In this document: piece after piece, positions 34,241 to 45,527 of the stretch
Numbering within the stretch: the stretch's first letter is position 1
How the letters are laid out: every line of letters begins with the position of its first letter
Assembly (NCBI RefSeq): GCF_014851395.1
Contig: NW_024040152.1
Coordinates: 20,140,308-20,204,307, forward strand
Direction of reading: 5' to 3'
DNA length: 64,000 bases
Source: Micropterus salmoides
Lineage: Eukaryota > Chordata > Actinopteri > Centrarchiformes > Centrarchidae
Program-made: the position numbers and the translations under genes
The notes under the pieces: generated by a model
Seen by the model: the letters and a program-made list of their open reading frames with translations, nothing else
Databases searched by the model: none
Told to the model about the DNA's origin: nothing

Positions 34241-36465
34241 ATGGCTCTGTTCAATGTGAGATCACTGTCAAGTAAGACTTTTATCTTAAATGATTTTATC
34301 TTGTCTGCAAATCTAGATTTTATGTTTTTAACTGAATCATGGTTGCAAATGAATGACTATAGCCAGCTAACTGAACTGTGTCCGCCTCAATATGATTGTT
34401 TTAGTCAACCAAGGGTCAGTGGTCGTGGGGGTGGGCTAGTGAGCGTGTATAGGAAAAATGTTAAATGTCATCAAGTACGCTGTGATGAATTTAACTCCTT
34501 TGAAGTTCTCACTCTAAAACTTGGAGGGCTGCAACCTATCATATTTGTTATAATTTATCGCCCCTCAAAACCGCCTGGAGGATTTTTATCAAAACTTCCT
34601 GAATTTTTATCTACTCTGGTTTTAAATTATGACAGAATTGTTCTTTGTGGCGATTTTAATATTCATGTTGATGACCCCACCAATGTTAATGCAATTGACT
34701 TTTTAAATATGGCCACACTTAACTTCAAACAACATGTCAAAGGGCAAACACATAACTGTGGTCATACACTGGACTTGGTTTTTACCCTGGGTGTCAGCAT
34801 TTCCTCTGTGGAATTAGTGGACATGACCATATCTGACCACAGATGTATTGTTTTTAGCTGTGATTCACCCGTTACTCATGCCGCCTCACCAAGCTCCGTG
34901 TGTTCTCGCATCTTTAATGAACAAAGTGTTTCAAAGTTTTGCACATTCTTTCAGAGCCAAAGCCAACATCTGTCTGATTCCAACACCAACAATCTGGTTG
35001 ATCACTTCAATCATATCTGCTTGTTGTCACTAAATATTACTGCTCCTCTAAAGGTTAGGCCTACGTCTAAAGCTAGTAAGCAACCCTGGATAAATGACAG
35101 CATTTGCAGCCTAAAAAGGGAATGCAGGAAAGCAGAATGCAGATGGAAAAAGGCTGAAGGATTTATTAATTAACTACAATAACATACTTAAGGATGCGAG
35201 AACACATTATTTTTCTGAACTCATTACTACACATAAACACAATCCCAGGTTTCTGTTTAAGACTGTGGATCAGCTGGTAAACCCAACCCCTCCTTGTGCC
35301 TCAGCTGGAAGTAATGATGACTGTGAATTGTTTTTATCTTATTTTACCAATAAGGTGGTGTCAATCAGAGCCTCTATTACTCCCAGGCTTCTTACTCAGA
35401 GGTCCCTCACCAGCAACAAGAGAGTTTTAACCAGTTTTATCCCATCGACTTTTCTGAGCTTTTAAAAACAGTATCACAAATGAGAGTGTCCTCCAGCCCA
35501 CTTGATGTAATACCTACAAAGTTTTTACTGAAAGTAATGGATTCTGTTGGGCCCCATTTGATCTCTGTTTTTAACAGCTACCTATCTGCTGGTTGTGTCC
35601 CTGATTATTTTAAAACGGCTTGCGTGAACTCACTTTTAAAGAAACCTGGTTTAGATCTCTCCCTCCCACAAAATTTTAGACCAATTTCAAAACTGCCTTT
35701 TATTGAAAGGTTTTAGAAAGAATTGTGTCCAAACAATTGCTCACTGTACTGGAAAATAACTAATTATTTGAAAAGTTTCAGTCTGGTTTCAGGAAGTACC
35801 ACAGCACTGAGACTGCCCTGCTTAAAGTCACCAATGAACTTTTAATGTCTGCTGATGAAGGTATGGTACAACATCATGTTAGACAGACTGAGGCACTGGG
35901 TGAGGATCTCTGGTACTGCCCTAGAGCGGTTTTCATCCTACCTGTCAAATAGGAAGTTTTGCGTGTCTATAAACAACTATGTCTCTTCGTTCTGTCCAGT
36001 TAAATATGGTGTGCCTCAGGGGTCGGTCTTAGGACCCATTTTGTTTTCCTTGTATCGGCTTCCCCTTGGACATATTATCCATAAACATGGTATTTCTTTT
36101 TATATTTATGCTGATGACACACAAATGTACTTGCCCGTCAGATCCACAGACCCTGGAATGCTGAGTTCACTTAACAACTGTTAAGATGAAAAGTTAAAAA
36201 ATGGATGTCAAATAATTTCCTCCAGCTGAACTCAGACAAAACAGAAATCCTGGTCATTGGGTCCCAGCAGATGGCAAAACAAATACTGCCATCTGCTGGT
36301 TCCCTAGTAAATCACATTAAGCCTGTTGCAAAGAACCTTGGTGTTTGGTTTGATAGTCATTTAAATTTCGAGCAGCACACCACAAAGCTTGTTCAATCAT
36401 GTTTTTATCAACTTAGAAATAGAATAAAAGATCAATCTATGTTTATGATGTTAATCTATGTTTCA
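34241..36465 (+). pseudogene. L2 LINE ORF2 (endonuclease and reverse transcriptase), decayed
   Basis: 34241-35173 is the endonuclease (FNVRSLSSK, FLTESWL, CGDFNIHVDD, HTLDLVFT, SDHRCIVF). The reverse transcriptase follows in pieces: 35480-35716 (SPLDVIPTKFL, FRPISKLPF), 35855-36184 (VPQGSVLGPILFS and the catalytic YADDTQ) and 36205-36465 (LQLNSDKTEILVIG). Stops and shifts lie near 35170, 35460, 35716, 35850 and 36182. The sequence ends soon after the thumb begins, where BEL sequence resumes. It is older or more decayed than the L2 at 47-51 kb. Confidence 0.85.
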
Positions 36466-39101
36466 CAAGGTAAGAGTCCCAATTGAAGATGCTGATTTGT
36501 TGAGGTTCCTCTGGTGGCCAGATGGGGATTTAAAACAAGACCTTGTTGACTTCAGGATGAAGGTGCACATCTTTGGGGCAACATCTTCTCCCAGTTGTGC
36601 CAATTTTGCTCTCAGGAAATGTGCAAAGAACAGTTCAGCCAGGAAGCAGTAGATAAAGTATTACATTGCTTCTATGTTGATGACTGTCTTGTGTCTGCGG
36701 CGTCAGAGGAGGAAGCAATATCACTTCCAGTATCAGTTACCTCGTCTCAATCTGTGCTAAAGGTGGATTCCATCTTACTAAGTGGATCAGCAACAGGCGT
36801 GGTGTTCTGGCTGAAATACCTGAAAACCACTGAGCCAAGGATATGAAGGGATTGAATATGGATCAGGATTTGCTGTCTGTGGAGAGAGTACTTGGTGTGG
36901 AATGGTGCATCCAGTCTGACAATTTCAAATTGAAGATTAAAGACCGACCACTCACCAGGTGAGGAATTCTCTCACCTGGTGAGCAGTTAGTTCCATCTAT
37001 GATCCTCTTGGTATCTTGAGCCCTGTAGTCTTGTCTGCGAGATTTTAAGAGATCTGTGTAGGAGAGCTCTTGGCTGGGATGACATTATACCTGAGTAGAT
37101 TGCTCAGGAGTGGACAAGTTGGCTGGACGAACTTTGCCATTTGGAGAAATGTAACATCATGAGATGTCTGAAACCATTGGATTTTGGAGAAGTAACCACA
37201 GCACAGTTACATAATTTCTGTGATGCAGGTGAAATTGCTTATGGAGTGCTGTAACTTACCTGGTGTCACAAAATGTAGACTCACAAGTACACAGTGCCTT
37301 TGTTATGGGAAAATCCAGAGTGGCTCCTTTGAAGGCTGTTACCATTTCCCGAATCGAACTCATTGCTGCCACCATGTCAAGTCGCATTGATGTTTTGTGG
37401 AGGAAGGAGTTGCACATGCATCTTCAGGATTCTGTGTTTTGGACAGATAGTGCTTCTGTGCTCAAATACATCAGAAACGAGACATCCAATTTCAGAGTCT
37501 TTGTTGCCAACAGGGTCTCAGAAATTCACCAAGCTTCACAACCCTGTCATTGGAGGTATGTTGAGACTGTAGCTAACCCAGCTGATGTTGCCTCCAGGGG
37601 TGTGAAAGCAGAGGCATTTCTCAAAAATGCAACATGGGTTTCAGGGCCTCATTTTCTCCTTCAGCCTGAGAGTGAGTGGCTAGTCAATCCTGACGATATT
37701 CATCAACTTCCATCAGATGACATTGAGGTCAAGAAAGCTGTTGCGGTGAATGCTATACAGGCTGTAGAGGAGGTTGATGCAGTCACCCGCATGATCCATA
37801 ACTTTGACTCTTGGACTCCTGTAAGAAAGTCAGTGGCTTGGATCTTGAGATTTAAAACATGGCTCTTTTCTCTTTGTCAGAAGAGGAAACAACTAAGCTT
37901 GTCTCATGCAGAGTCTGAAACAACAACGTTCATTGCAGAAGGATATGGAAACTTTCAAGAGGAGGACAGTTTCAAGTTGTCTGTCAGTGAAAGAGCTTCA
38001 GAAGGCAGAACTGGAGATCATTAAGTTTAGCCAAAGGAAGAGGTTTCCAGAGGAGTTCTCCAGGCTGCAAAAGGGAAAAAATTTGAAGGGGCATAGTCAC
38101 ATCCACACACTCTGCCCACTGATGGAAGGTGGTGTTATGTGAGAGTTGGTGGTCGGCTCAGCAGGTCATCTATGCCTGCAGAAGCTAAACATCCCATAAT
38201 ACTGCTGGTCGTAACCACATGTTATCCAAACTGCGTAAGAAATATTGGATCACTGGTGCTAGTACAGCAATCCGGAAAGTGTGTTATCTGTCGATGGTTG
38301 AATGCTCAGCTAGTGTCCCAGCAGATGGCTGACTGACCTTTTGAAAGGGTTACGCCAGATGAACCGCCGTTCACTCATGTTGGAGTAGACTGTTTTGGTC
38401 CTTTCGAGGTGAGGAGCAGGAGGAGTGTTGTGAAGAGGTATGGGGTAATTTTTTCCTGTATGGCCATACGAGCAATCCACATTGAAGTGGCTCCTTCTCT
38501 GGACACTGGTTCTTTTATAAATGCACTCAGGCGCTTTATAGCGAGACTTATCCAAGTTCAGGAGCTGCGCTCTGATAACGGGACAAACTTCGTGGGAGCA
38601 GAGCGTGAATTGAGAACAGCCATTGAGCAGTGGAATCAGTCACAGATTAACAATGTTCTTCAGCAGAAAGGAATAAAATGGACCTTTAACCCCCTCCCCC
38701 GGTGGCTAACATCATGGAGGAACTTGGGAGAGGTTAATTAGATCAGTGCCACATCAATTCCACTTTGAATGTGCAAAACTTGGACGAAGAAGGCCTTCAT
38801 ACAATTGTGTGTGAAGTGGAAGCCATCATTAACGGGCGTCCGATCACCAAAGCATCCACAGATCCTAATGACCTGGCAGCATTAACGCCAAATCACCTGT
38901 TACTACTGAAGACTTTACCATCGTTGCCACCAGGAGTCTTTCAAGAGGCAGATCTATATGCCCGCAGACAATAGAAGCAGGTGGCAAACTTTTCCAGACA
39001 GAAAAGGATTTGTGCGTCAGGTTCGCATCAAAACAAAGACCAGTTGCCTGTACCGGCCAATTACCAAGATCTGTCTGCTACAGGAGGCTGACGCTGGATA
39101 A
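36466..39101 (+). pseudogene. BEL/Pao pol: partial RT, RNase H, integrase
   Basis: The reverse transcriptase resumes with RFLWWPDGDL, then SSPSCANFALRKCAK and the catalytic FYVDDCLVSA (36466-36850). 37263-38024 holds the RNase H region (VMGKSRVAPLKAVTISRIEL, FWTDSASVLKYI, NPADVASRGVKAE). 38040-38330 has an integrase zinc-binding-like part, and 38340-38970 the integrase core (GVDCFGPFEV-type start, LRSDNGTNFVGAE, AEAIINGRPIT-like end in another frame). The tail continues to a TAA at 39099-39101. There are several stops and shifts. The protease and the N-terminal half of the reverse transcriptase are absent. Confidence 0.85.
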
Positions 39102-39353
39102 GGAGTGACAGTGTGACACTGCTTTGACCCTGACTTTGACCGACTGAGTGAGTGATGGTAAAGATCACTTTGACTTAGGCTATGTGCTGGTAACCTCTGG
39201 CCTGACTGACCTATGACTCGTTTACAAGAAGACAGGAGGAAGAAAGAAGACAAAGATGTACATTTATGGATTATTGAACTTTTGATTGTCTCATGCCCCC
39301 TATTAACTAGTGCAATGTAATTATTATGTATTAACCTAATAATTAGGGGCTGG

Positions 39354-39585
39354 TGTGTAGGAGTCATGAACTGATTTATTGCACGTTTTGAATTAATTGT
39401 ATATAGGTTTATTTGTTGTTGCACGTTTTTGGTAAGTCACGTGGATGTGGGTGGTGATTTCTGTATAGTTAATTTACACACCTGGTCAACACCAGTGGCA
39501 TAAAGAGGGTGAGTGAATGGGACGCTGTATTTTTTTGTTGACCGCGGTATTCTTTATAGTTTTTGATCATTGTGATTATTTTCTT
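39354..39585 (+). mobile_element. Probable BEL/Pao 3' LTR remnant
   Basis: Just after pol a purine-rich stretch (AATTAGGGGC) precedes TGGTGTGTAGGAGTC, a plausible LTR start. The block runs to about 39585, where hAT sequence resumes (AAATAAAAAGTAAAAGTTAC, shared with the other hAT copy). No matching 5' LTR was found near 30707-31130, so the boundaries are tentative. Confidence 0.4.
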
Positions 39586-40093
39586 TTAAATAAAAAGTAA
39601 AAGTTACATTGCGTACCTGGATCAACTGTTAGCTGTAACACACCACAGGGCTAACATTAACTTTGCTATGTGGCTGTGTTTTAATGTTTTAATGACCGGG
39701 TCGGTTTGTTTTGAAGAGGAGACGACCTCGAAGGTAATTCCGCTCCCGGTAGAACCCTGCCAGTGCACTGAAGTGGAGTGGACCTAGAACAACTTATGAA
39801 CTCTCAGCTTTTAGCTGTAAAACACTAGCAGGACTAAAGTTACGGTATGGCTGTGTTAAAACTATAACTTAGCACAGCATCACTGCGCTGTAATAACGGT
39901 ATGCTTTATTAAATGTCACATAATTAACAAAATAGCTATATAATGTCAGTCCAGTGACTGTTACCTGACAGCCAACCTACCTCTCATTCTCCGGCGCCGG
40001 CAGTCACTCAGCCTGCCGAATGAACGAAAGACTGAGGAGAACCCATGTGAGCGGTGAACGAGTCGTTCATTCCTGCTCCACAGTAGGAGATGT

Positions 40094-40279
40094 CATGTGA
40101 CAAATGAACAACTCAAACCTAGAGACCCACAGTTGCTATGAGTCGTGAGCTAATCAGTTCTGTTTCCTGTGCTGCCTGCTTACCACAGCCCTGTAGCCGA
40201 GCTGTCACGTGACAAATGAACGACTCAAACAGACCCACAGTTGAGAGTCGTGAACTTATCAATTCTGTTTCCTGTGCTG
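40094..40279. repeat. Internal duplication in the hAT arm
   Basis: About 75 bases repeat at 40094-40174 and 40206-40279, with GTGACAAATGAACGACTCAA, AGACCCACAGTTG and CTGTTTCCTGTGCTG shared. The other hAT copy has a single version near 28940. Confidence 0.75.
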
Positions 40280-40439
40280 ACGGAGCCCATGCAGCTGCTG
40301 TGTGATGAGTGAACGTAGAGTCCAAGATCCTTCACGCGGGCGTGAAAATGAACGAATCCCTCACTGAGACAACCCGTTCCTCCTGAGTCATACACACGAT
40401 TAGGTCTCAACGAAACGTTCGTTGAACGACAAATCACTA

Positions 40440-41030
40440 TTCCTCACTCATGGTTGTAACGTTGACCAGCACCAAGTAGTAACGTTATCTTTGAATCTGA
40501 GTTTAAATTACTTGAGTGAATATGGTGTCGCATTATGAGTTTTTAAGCTGAATCTATTTTAAAAAGTGCTCCAAAGAAAACCACAACTTTAACAAGTGGT
40601 TAATAACACAAGGCTTACTTCGAAAATCAGTGAAATGTCCCTGTTGCTCTCATGCCATGAAGTTGAAAAGGCCATATGGCAGAAAGGAATCAGCATGGTG
40701 AGTAAAATCAGGCCTGTGCCTAAATCATTAATTATATGCATATCACAAATGAAGTGTTAATATTCAGTTGGACTTCTAATGGAATGTATTGAGGAGGTAA
40801 TTTCACATGGGAGTCAGGACTAAATTTCACTCTGTGTACAATAAGTAGGCTAACCTAATGTAAGGATTTGTTTTTACTCCCTCTCTGCATTTAATGCATC
40901 TGATCTTTATTGAAATCTATCTGGACCTTTATGTTTACAATAACCTTAGTATTTAATCAACAGGATATGCTGAGATTCATGTCACAAAGGAAAATAATTG
41001 TCAAGGTCAATCCGACGTGACTCCATACTT
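40440..41030. other. No gene recognised
   Basis: AT-rich interval between the hAT target duplication and the L1 tail. No motif or long ORF is seen. Confidence 0.4.
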
Positions 41031-41046
41031 GAGAACTGTCATGTTG

Positions 41047-41875
41047 TTGTTGTTTTATTTTTATTTTTTTTAAACCTGTCCTGCCCAACATCAATGCCCA
41101 AGTGACGAGCCCAACGCGCGCACTATGCGAGCACGGCGACACCCAATGCCTGGCAGCCCCCCACGAATCCCGCGTGCGAGGTCGGCAAACGAGAGAGAAT
41201 GAGCGGCAGAACACAACAGCGAAAGCCAGTGTAGAGAAACACCAGCAGCAAGTCCCAGCCCGGCAGCAAACGTGTCGCGCAGGTCACCGTGCACCCACCA
41301 ATAAAAGTGGGTGCACTGTCCGCGCCAGCCGACATCCCCCATGCACAGCACGTCCCCAGGCCGCCGTGCAACACCAGCCAAACCAGCAACGAGGCAAAAT
41401 CAACCCGCTCAGCTGCATGCCACCACAAACCCACCAACCCGTCAAGGGGTGAGAACTCCAGGCACAAGCCCAGAACAAACCGGAGCACAGGCCACACACA
41501 CTGCACATCCCGAAAACTAACTATACCTCAGCATCCAGAGCGGTCCAACAACTGGCCGACAGAGAAATGGGGAAGCATGGACACTGCAAGCCAACGAGGA
41601 AATGCCTCCCCAGGACTCCAATGCACAAACTAAACACCCAGCAGCCATCCAGAGAAGATGCACAGGGAAAAAGCACAATGCATCAAGATGCATCGACAAT
41701 CACCCTACAATCCCACCGCAGCCCTCTAAACCATAACCAGACCAACCCGCGCAGCGCCCAGAGACCCCCACCCCCAGTAGCCAGGGCACCCCACGACCCC
41801 CCAAAGCGCAAAGGACACCAGACCGCATGTCCCGGGGGAAGCTGCACCCTGCCCCGAGGAAGAACAGCAGAATTC
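41047..41875 (-). mobile_element. 5'-truncated L1 LINE tail (3' UTR)
   Basis: The minus strand carries the same GC-rich 3' UTR as the L1 at 11216-11590 and ends, on the plus strand near 41047-41080, in a T-rich run that is the A-rich 3' tail. TCATGTTG at 41039-41046 and 41876-41883 is a possible 8-base target duplication. The open frames in this block on both strands come from base composition. Confidence 0.65.
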
Positions 41876-42399
41876 TCATGTTGGACTGCAAACGTAGATA
41901 AATGTTATTTTTTACAGGTGAGTGGTTTTGCATTGTATACAACAAGATGAACAAAATATTAGACCATAGTCTAAATGTTTTCTTTGAATGACCACGCTGC
42001 ACTATTGTTTTAATAACCTGGGTTCTCACCCCACTGCTAAATTAAAGAAATATTTACTTGATTGATCTATTACAGATTTGCTCAAGGCCTTCAGTTGCGA
42101 CAAGTGGACATGCTGCAGGAAGGGATAACTGGGAGCTCTGCAACTCTCACTAAACTTGCATACTAGCTGCTAAATGTTTGCAAATCTGCAATGAAGAGAA
42201 TGTGAAGGTGAGGCAAACAGACTATAGGAAGAAGAAGATAAATTGTCCTGATCATGAATCAAGTTCTTCAGAAACCTCCTAAAGATAGAGAGATGACCAG
42301 AAATTTTAAATCTTAATTTATTCTCTCCTATTCTCCACTATTATGTGTCATTGTCCTGATTTTAACACATTTGTCTGATATTGTTAATTTCAGTACAAC

Positions 42400-42846
42400 A
42401 GAGGACGGACAAGCAGCCGAAGTTCCTGGGTTTTTGGAATGCAAGGCATTAAAGGTGACAGAAGGAGACCCATTCTCAAGATTGTGCGTCGCCGTTCAGA
42501 CAGACATGTCATTCCCCCTATAAAGAAGCACATTCGACAGGGAAGCTCCATCATTTCAGATGGATGGAGGTCTTATCACCATCTTCAGGATGAAGGTTAC
42601 AATCACCTGACTGTCAACCATCAAGAATGTTTTGTCGACCCGGTTACAGGTGTACACACACAGAACCTGGAGCGACTTTGGGGTGTTTGCAAGACAACTA
42701 TCTGGAAACTAAGAGGGAACCGAACAGAAAATATGTTGAAAGATCACTTAGATGTAATTGAATGAACATACTGGCGTGGAAACCATCACAGACATGGACC
42801 ACTTGGAATGCTTTTGCATGACATCAGGAAAAAATACCCTGTGTGA
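42400..42846 (+). pseudogene. IS1595/Merlin-type transposase C-terminal remnant
   Basis: 42439-42762 encodes 108 residues with features of the ISXO2/IS1595-like DDE transposase domain used by eukaryotic Merlin elements. An Asp sits in ISDGWRSYHHL, VNHQECFVDPVTGVHTQNLE gives the conserved NH...HTQ-x-E block, and LWGVCKTTIWKLRG follows. A TGA at 42763-42765 interrupts the frame, which continues with YWRGNHHRHGPL. The first catalytic Asp and the N-terminus are not in this frame. The flanks hold no clear terminal repeat, though the repeat at 43380-43875 may belong to the same element. Confidence 0.65.
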
Positions 42847-43379
42847 GATGAAGTTGCAAATACTGTAGATATTTAGGGTTAGAGCTGACTTTGCTGTCTG
42901 TTAATTGTAGTGATGTGTGCTGTTATTGATTTACATGTAGCTTGAAGTTTAGGTTTTATTTTTTCACCCTTATATTTTAGTGAAGCTGCATTGGTACTGT
43001 TATTATGACTATGTTATTATAATTTTTAATTCTGTGTTTGTTGTATGACATGATTATATACTTATATCTTGTCAGTAGTCTCTATGTTTACATTCCCAAA
43101 TCACAGTCGCATAATGCAGGCTGGGTAGAAACTGATGATTTAGTCTCTTGCTGCTTCCTGTTATTAGGTGTAGGATTTGGAGTGCTAAATGGAATATGTT
43201 CCAAAGAAACAAAATATTGATATATGTTAATATGTTATACTGGACGATAACAAATGGTTGACAATATGTGTGACTCTTTACACATACAAAAGGTATTTGC
43301 TAGAATAATACAGTAAGTTTGAGCCTTGCATTTGTTCTTATCCATAAATAAACTTGAAACAAATACTTAGATATATATA

Positions 43380-43875
43380 AAATCTCTGAGGTTGTTTATT
43401 AATAAAGGAGACATTTGTACTCACTTGGCTGTCTGCTATTTGCAGTAGTTGTGTGCTGTAATTTATGAAGAGGGAAGAGGAGGCAACTTTAGAAAAGAGA
43501 CAATGTTGGGGTTAATAAGTGTCCAACTACTTATACGAATTAAGTATGTACAAGGCTCCACTTTAGAATGGGGAACATATTCTGAATTACAAAGACTTAA
43601 TTTAGAGCAATTTGCACACTATTAACTCTTGTAGTTGTGTGTTTTGTTACATAAGAATACCATATTTATTCAGTGTTATTAAGGGAGAATGGCTGTTCCT
43701 GTGGTACTACCACCTTATAAGGCCCATACTGAGCATTGCCTATTGAGATCAGCTTATATTAAAAGTAAAGTCTTAGTTAATGGTGTAGTAATGGTAGAAC
43801 ATGGGCACTTATTCTGCAATAAGTGTTTTATTATGACTAATACAGGGCCAATATGCTACGAATACACCAGTTAGT
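43380..43875 (+). repeat. Plus-strand copy of the inverted repeat
   Basis: Partner of 24692-25162. It contains an uninterrupted frame, 43689-43874, starting MAVPVVLPPYKAHTEHC with two Cys in HLFCNKCFIM, whose stop falls exactly at the repeat edge. The other copy lacks this frame because of small deletions. I do not recognise the peptide. It could be the 3' part of the Merlin-like element or an independent repeat. Confidence 0.7.
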
Positions 43876-45060
43876 AAGCAGCTAGTTAATGGTGAATATG
43901 TGTACCATAATATAAAGTGTTTTTGTGCACATGTGGCAGCTTACCACAGTACCATGCTTCAATTCACAATTCACTGAGCTCCTGAGAACGACCCTCTCTT
44001 TCACAAATGTTTGTAGAAGCAGTCTGCATGCCTAGGTGCTCGATTGTATCCACCTGTACAAGCAAGTGAAGATCATCTGCCTTTTGCTTATTGCTCATAC
44101 TTGATGGAAGAGCTGGTGGTGAAGGGGGAGTGGTTATCTGCTCCCTGGTTATCTGTCATTTTTGCAGCCAGGTAGCCACCTGACTTGAATTTGTCCCTAA
44201 TTCTGTGGTGAGGGCTATGGACTAACACATGTTCATAATTTGGTCACCATAACATTATTAAGGGAAACCTACTTACTTAATGTCTTGCAGACCTTGGATA
44301 GATATGCTGTTAATTTTGTTTGCCGTTGTTTATGTTTTCAAATTGAGCTACCTTGAGAAGCCAAATGGTTTCTCAAGGTCATCCTGAGGTGTTGTTGTGC
44401 AAGGAACATGTGCAACAGTACAGGGAAACACATACAGCCGTAACAACATTTACCAGATACAAAAACTGGCTTTAGAAAGTAGTAAAATGTCATATTGAAT
44501 CCAGAAAATTATGAAGTTTTTGGATTGTGCATGAAGTTCACTCTATGTAAAACCACCATTTTGGATGTACCATTATCCCCTCTCCTTTGCCTTTCATGTC
44601 TCTCTCTACAGTCCTATCAAAGCAAAATGCCAGCATTTTAAGAAATACTTTCCAATTACTTTACATTCATGTTCCACTTTAATCTTGGAGCTGTGTCTGA
44701 CAGTGTCCAAAATGTTCTTTATGTCGAACCAGTTGTGTTTAAGCTACTTTAGTTTCAGGAGAACAATTCTTTACAATGAAATGTTTGACTTGTGTGGCTT
44801 ATTTCTTGTGAGCATAGAACTGAATAAATGGTCTATAAATAGTATCAGATTTGGGTATTTGTGTTGGGGTGGTAATTTAAAAGAGTAATTTATAAGAGTT
44901 TCCTCAAATAAGATAAATGGATATATATGTAAAATGTGAACATATAGTAATTTTTAATCAAGAAAAAAACCTATTTAAATATATTGGTTGGAGGTTTTGA
45001 AAGTACATCTATAGCTAAGACTCTTCAATCGAAATATCAGTAAAATGGCATTAAAATTCA
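43876..45060. other. No gene recognised
   Basis: AT-rich; ORFs such as 44565-44888 show no family motif and have random-looking composition. Confidence 0.4.
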
Positions 45061-45099
45061 TTTTTTATCACAAACCCATAATTTTACAGGAAGTTTACA

Positions 45100-45270
45100 T
45101 TTCTTATTAAACCCATTAAAAGGGCCTTCATCCATGCAGATATGTAAGAGAGACAGTCCGTGATCCACGCCGATACGGTGGGGTCATGTGGCAGGAAGGA
45201 TAGGTAGAGTTGCGTATCGTCTGCGCAGCAGTGGTAAGAGAAGTGGTAATGATCGGCCTCGGTGAGGTGG
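45100..45270 (-). mobile_element. Short non-LTR reverse transcriptase fragment
   Basis: The minus strand encodes ADDTQLYLSF followed by DPTVSAWITDCLSYISAWMK, the catalytic block and following helix of an L2/Rex-type LINE reverse transcriptase. Only about 55 codons remain and no flanking LINE sequence was found. Confidence 0.7.
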
Positions 45271-45527
45271 TGTAAGTCTGTAAGCCATTTCAGCTGCAAC
45301 AATTTTATCACAGTCAGTGTGAAAAACAGGAGCTTGAAAATTTAAATCTTTCTTGTATTCATCTGCATTTAAAGAATCCCCAGACACACAACTTAATTTC
45401 AACCACTTAACAAACTTGGTTAAAATTAAAAGCTGTTTGTGTATAAACTGCCTGTTATAAAACAGTTGTCCACTAGATGGTGGTACACTGTAAATAGTTG
45501 TTTCCCACAAAATGTCCCTCTATTGCA

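Larger units (their letters stand above)
32552..36465 (+). mobile_element. L2-clade LINE inserted in the BEL/Pao element, 3'-truncated
   Basis: It runs from about 32552 (just after the BEL zinc-knuckle region) to about 36465 (just before the BEL reverse transcriptase piece). It keeps ORF1, endonuclease and most of the reverse transcriptase but lacks the 3' part of ORF2 and the 3' tail. That is the opposite of usual 5' truncation, and BEL sequence is missing at the same junction. A deletion after insertion explains both. Confidence 0.7.
30478..40439 (-). mobile_element. hAT element expanded to 9.96 kb by nested retroelements
   Basis: The left end (TAGTGATGGCAAGTTCGACT) is the reverse complement of the right end of the 984-bp hAT copy. 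The right end (...GTTCGTTGAACGACAAATCACTA) matches that copy's left end. Flanks are TTCTTCAC (30470-30477) and TTCCTCAC (40440-40447), a 7/8 target duplication. hAT sequence proper covers 30478 to about 30706 and about 39586-40439; everything between is inserted BEL/Pao and L2 material. The right part also holds an internal duplication. No hAT transposase is seen. Confidence 0.85.

Noticed and set aside
41102..41699. Six overlapping frames of 60-127 codons
   Set aside because: They fall in the L1 3' UTR and have no L1 protein similarity.
24692..43875. One giant transposon with 490-bp terminal inverted repeats
   Set aside because: The interior is a mix of independent elements with their own target duplications, and no duplication was seen outside the arms.
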